A stretch of DNA of 64,000 nt from CAWCAW01 sp963793645. GTDB taxonomy: Bacteria > Actinomycetota > Acidimicrobiia > Acidimicrobiales > UBA8190. This document shows, in pieces, positions 33,404-42,181 of this stretch. Where the stretch lies: the NCBI GenBank assembly GCA_963793645.1, contig CAWCAW010000009.1, positions 62,001 through 126,000 on the forward strand. Reading direction: 5' to 3'. The stretch's first letter is position 1. The number at the start of each line of letters is the position of its first letter. Under the pieces are notes generated by a model. The model made no database searches and was not told where the DNA came from. It was given only the letters and a program-made list of their open reading frames with translations. The position numbers were made by a program, and so were the translations under genes.

Positions 33404-34393
33404 ATGACTACAGCCACACTGCCCAGGCGCCGCGACACCCAGGCCACTGACAGCCAGTGGGCGGTCGAGACCCACGGGCTGACCAAGCGCTTCGGCGACA
33501 ACGTCGCTGTCAACGGTGTAGAGCTGCTCGTGCCCCGAGGGTGCGCCTTTGGGTATTTAGGCCCGAACGGGGCGGGAAAGACAACGCTCATCCGAGTCCT
33601 ACTCGGACTGACCCACGCCGATGCCGGCACGATGTTCTTGCTGGGACAACCCGTTCCACGTCATCGCGATAAAGCCTTGGCACACGTTGGGGCCATCGTC
33701 GATGAGCCCCGATTCCATGGGCATCTCACCGGGCGCCAGAACCTCAAGATCCTCGCCGCGGCGCGCGAGCCGGCAGCGCGCGACCGCATCGGACCGGCGC
33801 TAGAGCGGGTCGGCATCTTGCATCGTGCCGACGACAAGGTGTCGAAGTACTCCATGGGGATGCGCCAGCGCCTGGGCGTGGCGGCCTGTCTGATCGGCGA
33901 CCCCCAACTGCTGATCCTGGACGAGCCGATGAACGGCCTCGACCCCGCCGGCATGCAGGACATGCGGGCGATGATTCTCTCACTCGTGGCCGAGGGCCGC
34001 ACCGTGGTGCTTTCCTCGCACCTCCTCGATGAAGTCGAGCGGACGTGCGACGCCGTGGCCATCGTGGACCGGGGCAACGTGGTGCGCCAGGGGCCGATTT
34101 CCGAGCTCTTGGCGGGCGCCTCCCTGGTGCTGCAAGTCGAATGTTCTGATCCAACTCGTGGCGAAGCACTCATCAACGGCAGCACTCTCGGCTTCACCCA
34201 CCAAGCCGACGTCACCGTCGACGCGACCGGGCTCGGCATCACGTTGCCGGCGGGGACCGGACGTGACGTGATCGCCGAGATCAACCGGATGCTCGTCGAA
34301 GACGGGAACTCGGTCTGGCGGCTCCAGGTGAACCAGGCATCGCTCGAATCGTGGTTCTTACAAGTCACGAGCCGACTGGGGGAATCGCAATGA
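33404..34393 (+). CDS. ABC transporter ATP-binding protein (second exporter)
   Basis: ATG 33404 follows AAAAGAGA closely; an earlier in-frame start at 33347 lies inside the leader ORF. The 329-residue ATPase has Walker A GPNGAGKTTL, signature YSMGMRQRLGVAA, Walker B LLILDEPMNGLDPAG and H-loop VVLSSHLLDEVE, with a ~90-residue C-terminal extension. It is of the DrrA/bacitracin-exporter class and overlaps its permease by four bases. It is related to, but distinct from, the divergent ATPase at 31966. Confidence 0.9.
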   Translation: MTTATLPRRRDTQATDSQWAVETHGLTKRFGDNVAVNGVELLVPRGCAFGYLGPNGAGKTTLIRVLLGLTHADAGTMFLLGQPVPRHRDKALAHVGAIVDEPRFHGHLTGRQNLKILAAAREPAARDRIGPALERVGILHRADDKVSKYSMGMRQRLGVAACLIGDPQLLILDEPMNGLDPAGMQDMRAMILSLVAEGRTVVLSSHLLDEVERTCDAVAIVDRGNVVRQGPISELLAGASLVLQVECSDPTRGEALINGSTLGFTHQADVTVDATGLGITLPAGTGRDVIAEINRMLVEDGNSVWRLQVNQASLESWFLQVTSRLGESQ

Positions 34394-35592
34394 CCACCGT
34401 TCTCAACCATCCACCCTCGGTGCCGACCATGGGAGCCGAGCGCGACCGCCGGGGATCGTGGATCCCCACTGGGCCGATGATCGCCACCCGGTTCATGGAG
34501 CTGGCCAAGCGCCGAGGCCTCATGATCACCTTGGCACTCGTCACCATCGGCATTCCCACGGTGTTCGTGGTCATCCGGCTCATCTTGCACGCCGCCTCGC
34601 CCAAGACCTATGGCCCCGCCGGTGGCTACGACCTCTACACCGCCATGGTCTCAGGGGTGTTGTACGTGTTCGGCTTCATCGTGGCCGCCACCTTGGGGGC
34701 CACGGCCGGCTCCTCGGATCTGACCGAGGGGATGTTCCGCCATTTGGTGGTCACAGGCCGGTCGCGCTTGGCGCTGTATCTGGCCCGCATCCCCGCCGGG
34801 CTCGCCATCATCATCCCGCTGGTGGCGACCGGGTTCATCATCGTGTGCGCCGTGTGCGTGTTCGCGGCGCCCACACAACTCAACTATCAAGGCGTGAACG
34901 TTCCAGCCGGCCTGTCACAGGCGGGCCTCGAGGGCTGGGCGGCGAGCCACGCTGACGAGGTCATCTGCAACTTCGGCCTCAAGATCGGGCCGAACTCATC
35001 GATCGGGCCGAACTCCTCGGTTGCCAATGTGCTCATGAACGTCCCCTGTGGAAACGGGCCCGGCGGTGGCCCCGCTACCGTCCAGCAGCCTCCGGGCGGT
35101 CAGGGGCCGCCGCTGCCTTCACACGCCCAGCTGGCGCAAGCGGCCCGAGTGGTGGCGCGGGTGGACTACAGCGACTACAGCCAACAGTTCCTCTATCCGT
35201 CGGACTCGCTCATGGTCAAGAGCGGGTTGTGGCTCGAGCTCGAAGTGGTGATCGGCTTCGTGGTCGGACTCGGACTCGGGTCCCTGATTGGCCAACGCAC
35301 GGTGGCGGTGATCTTGATGATCGTCCTCGAGGTGATCTTGACGCCGATCCTGTCCCGGCACCTCATCCCCCACTTCATAAACCTCCAGCGGGGCGTGGTG
35401 GGACTGGCCACGGCCCATCTGGCCCCGGGAGGTCTCCCGGTGTTCGGCGGGGGCGGGGGCGGCCCGGGGGGCGGAGCCGGGAATCCTGGATTGGTGCCCG
35501 AGTCCACCACCGTTTCGATCTGCGTGATCGTGGCATGGCTCGTGGTCTGGTCGGCTCTCGGTGCATGGCGCATGATCAAAAGAGACGCGTGA
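34390..35592 (+). CDS. ABC transporter permease with large extracytoplasmic loop
   Basis: The 400-residue protein starts at ATG 34390, overlapping the ATPase stop (ATGA). It has about six membrane helices. Between the third and fourth there is a long polar loop of about 90-100 residues (GLEGWAASHADEVICNFGLK, NVPCGNGPGGGP, QPPGGQGPPLP), and a Gly-rich loop (GGGGGGPGGGAGNPG) precedes the last helix. These insertions are longer than in typical ABC-2 permeases. Substrate unknown. Confidence 0.87.
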   Translation: MTTVLNHPPSVPTMGAERDRRGSWIPTGPMIATRFMELAKRRGLMITLALVTIGIPTVFVVIRLILHAASPKTYGPAGGYDLYTAMVSGVLYVFGFIVAATLGATAGSSDLTEGMFRHLVVTGRSRLALYLARIPAGLAIIIPLVATGFIIVCAVCVFAAPTQLNYQGVNVPAGLSQAGLEGWAASHADEVICNFGLKIGPNSSIGPNSSVANVLMNVPCGNGPGGGPATVQQPPGGQGPPLPSHAQLAQAARVVARVDYSDYSQQFLYPSDSLMVKSGLWLELEVVIGFVVGLGLGSLIGQRTVAVILMIVLEVILTPILSRHLIPHFINLQRGVVGLATAHLAPGGLPVFGGGGGGPGGGAGNPGLVPESTTVSICVIVAWLVVWSALGAWRMIKRDA

Positions 35593-35756
35593 CCGGACCC
35601 AGGACGTTCGGAACTCACCTCTGTCGCCTCCCGCGAGGCCGACGGGGTCCAACTCCGCGTCGGCGCCATCTAGCCGAGGACGGACCGAAGCCAAATGGGG
35701 GACGTCGGGGGGTATGCGAAAGCGGTTACATCATCTCTTAGCGCCTCGGAACAGTG

Positions 35757-36077
35757 TCATTGGACACATAAGGCCGCTATGAGGTTCGATTCCTGATTGT
35801 CGGTGGATGGCAGAGCTGGCTCCTCTGTCTTCCAGATCCGCACCGCGAGAATCACCATTGTCACCGCGAAAGGCGCCATGAGTAGCACGACCGTGGCGAA
35901 ACCTACGGACGCCGTCTGTTCGACAAGCTCAAAACCCACTACGAACAAGACCGCGAGCCAACGCGGCACACAACGGCTTCGCCAAAGAGCGACTCCCATG
36001 ATGATTGGGGCCAGGAACTCACCGAATGCGTAGACGTCCGCCGTCGCCGAACAATACAGTGCGGCCCCGATCCCCAA
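35757..36077 (-). CDS. fragment of a membrane protein (C-terminal part)
   Basis: The 106-residue frame has three hydrophobic segments (EFLAPIIMGVALWRS, LAVLFVVGFELVEQ, FATVVLLMAPFAVTMVILAV) and looks like the C-terminal part of a DUF4386-like or similar small polytopic membrane protein. A neighbouring frame reaching 36139 (VMRYLPRVSW) appears to continue it upstream, so the gene is probably truncated or frameshifted. The 164 bases before it (35593-35756) contain nothing I can identify. Confidence 0.4.
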   Translation of the reverse strand: MGIGAALYCSATADVYAFGEFLAPIIMGVALWRSRCVPRWLAVLFVVGFELVEQTASVGFATVVLLMAPFAVTMVILAVRIWKTEEPALPSTDNQESNLIAALCVQ

Positions 36078-36349
36078 CTGACCCGCGGCAGATAGCGCAT
36101 CACCGGCAGTTCCGACCGGTCTGCGGGAGTCATTGCCACTACGGAGGAGCGGGATTATGTGCCCTCTCGCTGACGACGGGATCGCCGACTCTGGACGGTC
36201 GCGCTTGCACGGAGCACTGGACCCGCCATATCAATCAAGCCCGAGGGGGTATCGCCGTATATATCCGGTGGAAACGAGTCTGGGCCGGCCGGTTGCATGG
36301 AGGTGAACTGGCGTCGCCGCATATTGAGGTCGGAGGTGAGGTCCCCGAC

Positions 36350-36661
36350 TCAGTTGCCATCCGCGGATTCGGCGCCAGCCAACGCATTCGCGATCCGGTC
36401 AAGGTGACGCGCCCAGAGTTGCGGATAGAAAGCGGAATCCTCCGCACTCAGGCCAGAGAATTGCACCCTCACATTTGTGCCGTCACCCGTCGGCTTGAGC
36501 GTGATTTCAATGAATGTAGGTGTCGGCTTCGTTGTGTCGGTTCCTAAACGGTCCCAACTAAGCAGCATGCGGTGCGGGGGATCTACTTCGATGTAGCGGC
36601 CGGCAATTGCCGTCCCGTCGAGGTCGAGGTGGAACGTCTCCCCCACGCGAGGAGCAGTCAC
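36350..36661 (-). pseudogene. SRPBCC / AHSA1-domain protein lacking its N-terminus
   Basis: The 103-residue frame (GTG 36661) starts at VTAPRVGETFHLDLDG and continues AGRYIEVDPPHRMLLSWDRL, FIEITLKPTGDGTNVRVQFS and LWARHLDRIANAL. This is the second two thirds of an activator-of-Hsp90-like (AHSA1) SRPBCC domain. The first ~45 residues that should form the initial strand and helices are not found in any frame upstream. It is therefore probably a truncated remnant. Confidence 0.5.
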
Positions 36662-36857
36662 GAAATTCCTTTCATCTTGACGATGTTGGGCTGAATGAGC
36701 TCACGGAAAACCAGCCCGGAGCAACCCACTGGGCGCAGCGATGTGTCCTGCATCCCGAATGGCAGCGGGTCTGCAAGCGCATCGTGTGGATGCACGTGCG
36801 TCGTCCAAGTGCCGTGAGCCGACTTCGGCGATGGCTGTGAACGAACCCGGCTTGGGC

Positions 36858-37463
36858 TCATCTGCCGATGGCAAGGGCGAGGAGGGTATTGATCGCAGTT
36901 TCGAACGGACGGGTACTCCGTTGCACCTGGGCGAGTAGAAGTCCTCCTTGGAGCGTGGCGAGCAGAGTAATGGCGAGGTCGTCCGGATCAATGCCGGACG
37001 GGAGTTTCCCCTCGGCATGAAGGGATCTGAGCCCGTCACCGATGGCGGCTGCCCACTGATTGAACCCTGCCGCAATGAGCGCTCGGGCCTCGGGGTCACT
37101 CTCGGCGAGTTGACCGACGAGCGAGCCAAGCTGGCAGCCCCCCTTTGCTTTGGTGCGCTTCGCTGCGGTGATCACCATCTTCCGCCAGGCTTCGACTCCG
37201 TTCGCGCTGCCGAACGCGTGCCGCTGGCGATTGACGATGGTGTCGGCTTGGTAGTCGATGACCGCCTGCACGAGCTCGTCCTTGTCGGGGAAGTAGTGGT
37301 ACATCTGAGAGCCGCTGACTTCCGCCGCCACCTTGACGTCTTCCAAGGTGGTGCCCGCCACCCCGCGCTCATGGATCAGGACGGCGGCCTCCTCCACTAT
37401 TCGTGCCCGGGTGCGTTCACCCTTGGGGGTCAGCCTCGGCCCGTCACTCGTCTCGTTGACCAT
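36858..37463 (-). CDS. TetR family transcriptional regulator
   Basis: The 201-residue protein has an N-terminal TetR helix-turn-helix (TRARIVEEAAVLIHERGVAG, VKVAAEVSGSQMYHYFPDKD) and a C-terminal helical domain with GCQLGSLVGQLAESD, typical of the TetR_C subgroup linked to oxidoreductase genes. It is divergent from an SDR gene with 95 bases between starts, and a palindrome sits in that gap. It most likely represses itself and the SDR/DUF1330/SDR run. Confidence 0.88.
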   Translation of the reverse strand: MVNETSDGPRLTPKGERTRARIVEEAAVLIHERGVAGTTLEDVKVAAEVSGSQMYHYFPDKDELVQAVIDYQADTIVNRQRHAFGSANGVEAWRKMVITAAKRTKAKGGCQLGSLVGQLAESDPEARALIAAGFNQWAAAIGDGLRSLHAEGKLPSGIDPDDLAITLLATLQGGLLLAQVQRSTRPFETAINTLLALAIGR

Positions 37464-37498
37464 GCACCGATGTTAGCAGGATTCTGAGTTTGACAACC

Positions 37499-37512
37499 CA
37501 GTTCTCGAACTG
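37499..37512. promoter_or_regulatory. palindrome CAGTTC-TC-GAACTG, candidate TetR operator
   Basis: Two perfect 6-bp arms with a 2-base centre lie midway between the divergent tetR and SDR starts. TGGGT/ACCCA arms at 37519-37534 form a second weaker dyad. Position and symmetry fit a TetR operator. Confidence 0.5.
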
Positions 37513-37558
37513 TCAGAGTGGGTCACATAACCCATTTTGTACGAGAGGATGACAACGC

Positions 37559-38308
37559 ATGCCTGACTTAAAAGGCAAGACTGCTCTGGTTACGGGCTCG
37601 ACGAGCGGGATCGGTCAGGCTACGGCCATCGCCTTGGCCGCCCGCGGCGCTCACGTCCTGATAGTCGGGCGCAACGAACAACGAGCCAAAGACGTGGTCG
37701 CCGAGATCGAAGGTGGCGGCGGCAGCGCCACGTTCCGGCTCACCACGTTGAGCGATCTGAAATCGGCCCAGGACCTGGTCGAGTGGGCCACCGAGGCAGG
37801 CGACGGTCACGTCGACATCCTCATCAACAACGCTGGCGTCGCCGTGCTCGGACCAAGCAGCGCAGCCACCGAAGCAGAGTTCGACGAGAGCTTTGCAGTG
37901 AACGTCAAGGTTCCGTTCTTCCTCGTCGCGTCACTGGCGCCAGCCATGGCCGAACGCGGATGGGGTTCGATCGTCAACGTCTCCACGATGGTGGCGAGCT
38001 TCGGACAGGCCGGCATGGCTCTCTATGGCGCCAGCCGAGCGGCTCTCGAGCTGTTGACGAAGGCCTGGGCCGCCGAATACGGCCCGAGTGGTGTTCGGGT
38101 CAACGCCGTTGCCCCCGGCCCGACGCGCACCCGGATGATGGAAGCAGTCCCCGAGGAGATGGTGAAACAGCTCGCAGCACAAGCACCAGCAGGTCGCGTA
38201 GCTGAGCCCGAGGAGCTGGCTGCGGCGATCGTCTTTCTCGCCAGCGATGATGCCAGCTTCGTCCACGGCGTCACTCTTGCGGTCGACGGAGGCCGGGTAG
38301 CGACGTAA
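37559..38308 (+). CDS. SDR family oxidoreductase with Arg in place of catalytic Lys
   Basis: The 249-residue protein is a classical SDR: TGSTSGIG cofactor loop at residues 12-19, VGRNEQRAKD (Arg after strand 2, favouring NADP), NNAGVAVLG, catalytic Ser in NVSTMVAS and Tyr in LYGASRAALELL. The family's YxxxK is YGASR here, so the catalytic lysine is arginine. The C-terminus FLASDDASFVHGVTLAVDGG is normal. It is divergent from tetR. Activity may be altered; several SDRs tolerate changes only rarely. Confidence 0.87.
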   Translation: MPDLKGKTALVTGSTSGIGQATAIALAARGAHVLIVGRNEQRAKDVVAEIEGGGGSATFRLTTLSDLKSAQDLVEWATEAGDGHVDILINNAGVAVLGPSSAATEAEFDESFAVNVKVPFFLVASLAPAMAERGWGSIVNVSTMVASFGQAGMALYGASRAALELLTKAWAAEYGPSGVRVNAVAPGPTRTRMMEAVPEEMVKQLAAQAPAGRVAEPEELAAAIVFLASDDASFVHGVTLAVDGGRVAT

Positions 38309-38350
38309 CGCCTGTCGGCGGTCACGTTTAAGAGTGAAGACCTAGAACGC

Positions 38351-38377
38351 AGATCACACAGATCACGCCGATCACAC
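38351..38377 (+). repeat. three tandem 9-bp repeats before the DUF1330 gene
   Basis: AGATCACAC, AGATCACGC and CGATCACAC follow each other without gaps, ending 22 bases before the start codon; CTGAGGAG just after is the ribosome-binding site. Short phased repeats in a leader can be a regulator site. Confidence 0.5.
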
Positions 38378-38399
38378 CTAGCAACTGAGGAGTATCCAC

Positions 38400-38720
38400 A
38401 TGAGCGCATACGTAATTGTCGAATTCACGGTCAAGGACCCGGATGTTTATCGTGACAAATACAGCCGCAACGCTGGACAGACGGCCAAAGAGCACGGAGG
38501 CGAGGTTCTCGCCAACAGCAACTGGGAGCTCCTGCACGGCGATGGCTCGCTCACTTCAGGAGCACTCATGCGGTTTCCGGACCATGCGACGGCAGTCAGA
38601 TGGTACAACTCGCCTGAATATCAGCAGCTGATCGAAGTCCGAGGTATCGCGATGGATGTCCGTTTCAGCTTGCTCGACGGCCTCCCTACGTCCACAACAG
38701 GTGAGAGGGAATCAGCGTGA
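38400..38720 (+). CDS. DUF1330 family protein
   Basis: The 106-residue protein has the DUF1330 ferredoxin-like fold: AYVIVEFTVKDPDVYRDKY, GGEVLANSNWELLHGD, LMRFPDHATAVRWYNSPEY and QQLIEVRG. These small proteins of unknown activity often accompany oxidoreductases and may act as dimeric dioxygenase-like or ligand-binding proteins. GAGGAG lies nine bases upstream. Its stop overlaps the next SDR start (GTGA). Confidence 0.85.
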   Translation: MSAYVIVEFTVKDPDVYRDKYSRNAGQTAKEHGGEVLANSNWELLHGDGSLTSGALMRFPDHATAVRWYNSPEYQQLIEVRGIAMDVRFSLLDGLPTSTTGERESA

Positions 38721-39640
38721 GCACACCCTCAGGAAAGACGGTGCTCATCACGGGCGCCAATGTCGGGATCGGCAAGGATGTGGCCCGGCAGCTGGCGTTA
38801 GGTCCTGAGATCGGCCGCATCTATCTGGCGTGTCGGAACCAAGATCGAGCGTCAACGGCAAAGGCCGATCTCGAAGCCGTCACCGGCCGACACATCTTCG
38901 ACATCATTCTCATGGACGTCGCCGATCTTGGTTCTGTCCGCGCTGGCCTAGCGGCCATCGACGGATCCCTCGACGCGCTGGTCATGAACGCTGGTGTAAT
39001 CGGCAACAAGACCTTGATGGAATTGACCGCTGACGGGGTCACCAAACTGTTCGCAACGAACGTTCTCGGTCACGCCGTTCTCCTCGAAGGGCTCCTGACC
39101 CAGAACCGACTTAGCGAGGTAGCCGTGTTCGCCGCAAGTGAAGCCGCCAGGGGAATTCCGAAGTTGGGGTTCAGACGGCCAACCTTCGTCTCAACCTCTG
39201 CCGATGAACTCACTACCGTCATCGACGGCAGCTACTTCGCTGACAGAAAATTCGATGGGAACCTCGCCTTCGGTCAGGTCAAGTACATCGGGGCCTTGTG
39301 GATGGCCCACCTGGCGCGCCAATACCCCGACCTTCGCTTTATCACTGTGAGCCCCGGCAACACCACGGGCACCCAAGCCGCCGCCGGCGCGGCGCTACCG
39401 CTACGCATTGCGGCCAAACACATCATGCCCCACCTCGGTATTTCCCACGAACTTGAAGTGGGCTCGAAGCGACTCGTCGACGGTGTCATCGATCCGACCC
39501 TGTCGAGTGGTGTGTTCTACGCCAGCGCGGCCGGCAAGTTGAAGGGTCCCATGGTCGACCAAGCGGATATCCTCCCCGACTTCGCCAACCCAACCTTTCA
39601 GGACCACGCCAACGAGGCCATCCACCGCTTCATCACCTAA
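38717..39640 (+). CDS. SDR family protein with Phe in place of catalytic Tyr
   Basis: GTG 38717 overlaps the DUF1330 stop. The 307-residue protein has an SDR cofactor loop TGANVGIG, ACRNQDRASTAK, MNAGVIGN and the retinol-dehydrogenase-like architecture. The active-site segment reads LAFGQVKYIGALW, so the usual YxxxK is FxxxK and the catalytic tyrosine is missing, while VSPGNTTGT follows normally. It may be a binding or scaffold protein, or act with the first SDR of the run, which in turn lacks the lysine. Confidence 0.83.
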   Translation: MSTPSGKTVLITGANVGIGKDVARQLALGPEIGRIYLACRNQDRASTAKADLEAVTGRHIFDIILMDVADLGSVRAGLAAIDGSLDALVMNAGVIGNKTLMELTADGVTKLFATNVLGHAVLLEGLLTQNRLSEVAVFAASEAARGIPKLGFRRPTFVSTSADELTTVIDGSYFADRKFDGNLAFGQVKYIGALWMAHLARQYPDLRFITVSPGNTTGTQAAAGAALPLRIAAKHIMPHLGISHELEVGSKRLVDGVIDPTLSSGVFYASAAGKLKGPMVDQADILPDFANPTFQDHANEAIHRFIT

Positions 39641-40391
39641 TGACGTTTGCGCGATAACGCACTGCCGCTTTCCACCGCTGGTCCGGGAAAGTGACGCGGC
39701 GGGACCCGGAATCAACCGAGAACATCACGGGTTTCACCATCTTCTTGAGTCCGCCTCATCATGTTGTAGGAGAAATGCATTGACAGATTCTCCGTCTATC
39801 GCCAAACAGGTCCCCGTCTTAGCCTCCCGGCAGTCACCGCTTGGGCGTCGAGGTGGTCCGAGCGAGTACCGCTGGCACGTAGGAGTGTGCAAGCCGCCTT
39901 TGCAACGGAAAACGCACGATGTTCGCGACAACTGTTCCGACTGGATCGAGGAAGAACATCCTGGTTGGCGCCGAAGCTAGACATGAGCGCTGGAGGTTCA
40001 ATAAGGAAATGAAACTACCTGGGCGACGGGACGCGAAAAGTGGCCCTTGACCAGGGGAAAACGTTGTAAATCCGACAACGGGTGGACCTTGGGGGACACA
40101 ATAAGAACCGGAGTCCAACTGCCACAGCCCCGGCCATCAGGCTCGGGTGACACGTCAAGCTCCAACGCCGCGACCGAAGACAGACCACAAGTGCTGCGAT
40201 CTTCTCCGTGGGATCACAAGCGCCTTCCGTCTTGTCGCACGGTGTTCTGCACCGTCGCCGTGGGTCCTGTTTTCGCAGCTCAACCGCAGCGCGATCGAAG
40301 GTAGCTGAGACATCGTCAATCGCGTTGCGACCCAGTAAGACAGAATTGTCGGGTCAAATGATGGGCGAATATCGCCGCACCGTATTCGATC
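39641..40391. other. 751-bp gene-poor stretch
   Basis: No convincing gene is seen. A 66-codon frame from TTG 39780 has AGGAG nine bases upstream but no recognisable protein character. The stretch holds the left copy of the ~89-bp dispersed repeat (39997-40085) and then sequence without further structure up to the fic stop. Confidence 0.5.
39997..40085 (+). repeat. ~89-bp dispersed repeat, left copy
   Basis: Hand alignment with 54389-54476 gives roughly 80 percent identity with one gap. The best-kept core reads GCGACGGGAC, then CGAAAA, TGGCC and CAGGGGAA with ACGTTGT. The right copy abuts a tRNA 3' end; this one does not. The two copies bracket the accessory region in direct orientation. Confidence 0.6.
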
Positions 40392-41435
40392 TCAGATCCG
40401 CCGCCAGGCGGCGCCGCGTCCTGATCCGTCGTTGGTGATGCTGGCCTGCTCCTTGAGTTCACCCAGGACGATCCGAATCGTGTTGTCGCTCACGCCGGGC
40501 ACGGCTCGACGTATCTCGGCGATGGTGAACGTGGCTGGAGCGTGGAGCAGGACATAGTCGCGCACGCGATCCTGCTTGGTCCCACCCGACGTGCCGGCAG
40601 CAATGCGCTCCTCGAAGCGGCCGTACGCTTCGCCGACCCGCCCGAGGAGGAAACGCGCCCACGGCCACAGATCGTGATGCCCGTCATCGAACCAGCCGAC
40701 GGTGGAGGCGCCCAGTGCGCCGTAGTAGTCATCCTTGGTGTCATAGATCAGTTGCTCCAGGCTGACGTAGTGGCCGACGCCGTAGCCGGTTCGACCCATG
40801 AGGTACGACGTGGCAAGGCGTGCCACCCGGCCGTTGCCGTCCGCGAATGGGTGGATGCAGAGGAAGTCCAGGGCGAACGCCGTGGTGACGATCAGTGGGT
40901 GCAGCCCGTCTTGGCCGAGAGCGGCGACGCTCCGGGTAACGAGCTCGTCCATGAAGAAGGGGGTCTCGGCTGCACTGACCGGTTCGAAGCGGACCTGACG
41001 AGATCCATCGGACAAACGATCGACGACGAGATTGTCGTCCGTCTTGAAGTAGCCACCTCGCCCGTCGGTAAACGAAAACAAGAGCCGGTGTAGGTGCAGA
41101 ACGAGTCCGACGCTCGGCTCCCCTTGATCCTCTTGATTCAAGTAGTCGAGTGCGCTGGAGTAGCCGGCAAACTCGGCCTCGCTGCGGTTCCTGAGCACTC
41201 CCGGCGCACCCGAGACGAGCCTGGGGACCCGGGCGTCGTCGACCACCACCCCTTCGATGGCGCTCGATGCGGTGATGGATTCGACGCGGGCTTGTTCTCG
41301 CAGGGCGTCGAGGAGCTGGGGCAACTGGTCGGCGTAGCGCCCCTCAGCACCTGCGGCTCGGTCGATCCGTCGCAGGGTCGCGACGACGTCCCCGGGCACA
41401 GGGTCGAGGGTCTGCGGGTGTTGAAAGCTCCTCAT
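40392..41435 (-). CDS. Fic family protein (AMP-transferase fold)
   Basis: ATG 41435 (MRSFQHPQTLDPVPG) follows a GGGGGG run; an in-frame TTG 12 bases earlier is possible. The 347-residue protein has the Fic core motif HPFADGNGRVAR near residue 200, the upstream flap FEPVSAAETP and a C-terminal winged-helix (FTIAEIRRAVPGVSDNTIRI). The N-terminal inhibitory motif SSAIEG matches S-x-x-x-E-G, so this is a self-inhibited class II Fic protein that should not need a separate antitoxin. Fic enzymes transfer AMP from ATP to target hydroxyls. The target is unknown. No partner gene is adjacent. Confidence 0.88.
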   Translation of the reverse strand: MRSFQHPQTLDPVPGDVVATLRRIDRAAGAEGRYADQLPQLLDALREQARVESITASSAIEGVVVDDARVPRLVSGAPGVLRNRSEAEFAGYSSALDYLNQEDQGEPSVGLVLHLHRLLFSFTDGRGGYFKTDDNLVVDRLSDGSRQVRFEPVSAAETPFFMDELVTRSVAALGQDGLHPLIVTTAFALDFLCIHPFADGNGRVARLATSYLMGRTGYGVGHYVSLEQLIYDTKDDYYGALGASTVGWFDDGHHDLWPWARFLLGRVGEAYGRFEERIAAGTSGGTKQDRVRDYVLLHAPATFTIAEIRRAVPGVSDNTIRIVLGELKEQASITNDGSGRGAAWRRI

Positions 41436-41450
41436 AGAACCCCCCAATCA

Positions 41451-41474
41451 TACCAATATGGGCTCTGATTGGTA
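41451..41474. promoter_or_regulatory. inverted repeat TACCAAT-N10-ATTGGTA before fic
   Basis: Perfect 7-bp arms separated by 10 bases lie 16 bases upstream of the fic start. The Fic protein ends with a winged-helix domain, so it could bind here and regulate itself. The rest of 41475-41682 shows no clear gene. Confidence 0.45.
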
Positions 41475-41682
41475 GGTTTATTGGGTTTGATGAGTGGGTT
41501 CGTCTCAGCGCTGACACCGTCTCATGCTGCTAACCGGGATTAGCGCCTTGGCGATTTTGGGCCGGATGAGTGTGACATTGACCCGGCCGATCAGGACACT
41601 TTGGATCCCAGAGGCGCCACCAAGCAGAACAGCGCCTTTTCGGGCGCCGGGTCGCCTTAGGAGGAATCCCAGTGGACCCGAG

Positions 41683-42147
41683 TCAGCGAGGGCGAAATCG
41701 CAACCACTGCGCGCGCACCGTCGCCCGCTTCTTTTCGTCGTACACGATTTCCGCATTCACGACGATCTCGGATTCTGAGACCTTCTCTGGTGCGGCACGC
41801 AAGGACAAGGCGGGACCTAATGGAGTCGGTCTCAGGAACTTCACATCGAGACCGGCCGTGATGAATGGAACGGGTGCCCCCTTCTCAGCCTTCCAGCCGC
41901 GCTGGTCGGCCTCCCACATGACGACGGCGGCCGAGTGGCAGTCGAGTACCGTCGTGATGATTCCGCCGTTGAGAAAGCCGAAACCGTTGTCGTGCTCGGG
42001 GCGCGGCGTGAATGTCGCCACTGTACGGTCGCCGTCCCGATAACTGCGGAGATGGAATCCGTCGGGATTGGCATGTCCGCACCCGAAGCAGGTGAGGTCG
42101 GGAAACAGGGATTCCTGGATGCTCAGTTGGGATCTGGGTGACGTCAT
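41683..42147 (-). CDS. PaaI-like hotdog-fold thioesterase
   Basis: The 154-residue protein has the hotdog fold of the PaaI subgroup: CFGCGHANPDGFHLR at the N-terminus (Cys pair), PRPEHDNGFGFLNGGIITTV with the catalytic-region H-x-x-x-x-x-x-x-NGG, then VLDCHSAAVVMW and LDVKFLRPTPLG. Members hydrolyse acyl- or aryl-CoA thioesters. It is on the same strand as the broken TetR gene upstream, separated by 34 bases. Confidence 0.85.
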   Translation of the reverse strand: MTSPRSQLSIQESLFPDLTCFGCGHANPDGFHLRSYRDGDRTVATFTPRPEHDNGFGFLNGGIITTVLDCHSAAVVMWEADQRGWKAEKGAPVPFITAGLDVKFLRPTPLGPALSLRAAPEKVSESEIVVNAEIVYDEKKRATVRAQWLRFRPR

Positions 42148-42181
42148 TTCCGCCCCTCTCCTGGCTCGACGGTAGGAGGAA

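Noticed and set aside
36658..36861. 67-codon frame upstream of the AHSA1 fragment as its missing N-terminus
   Set aside because: Its translation does not resemble the SRPBCC N-terminal strand and helices in this or the other frames.
38351..38377. Possible CRISPR or iteron array
   Set aside because: Only three 9-bp units with no spacers or replication gene; reported as a small repeat.
39780..39980. 66-codon TTG frame with AGGAG upstream
   Set aside because: No recognisable features, low complexity of evidence, and it lies in an otherwise gene-free stretch; kept only as a note.
41505..41756. 83-codon minus frame between fic and the thioesterase
   Set aside because: Overlaps the thioesterase end and lacks a start signal or family pattern.
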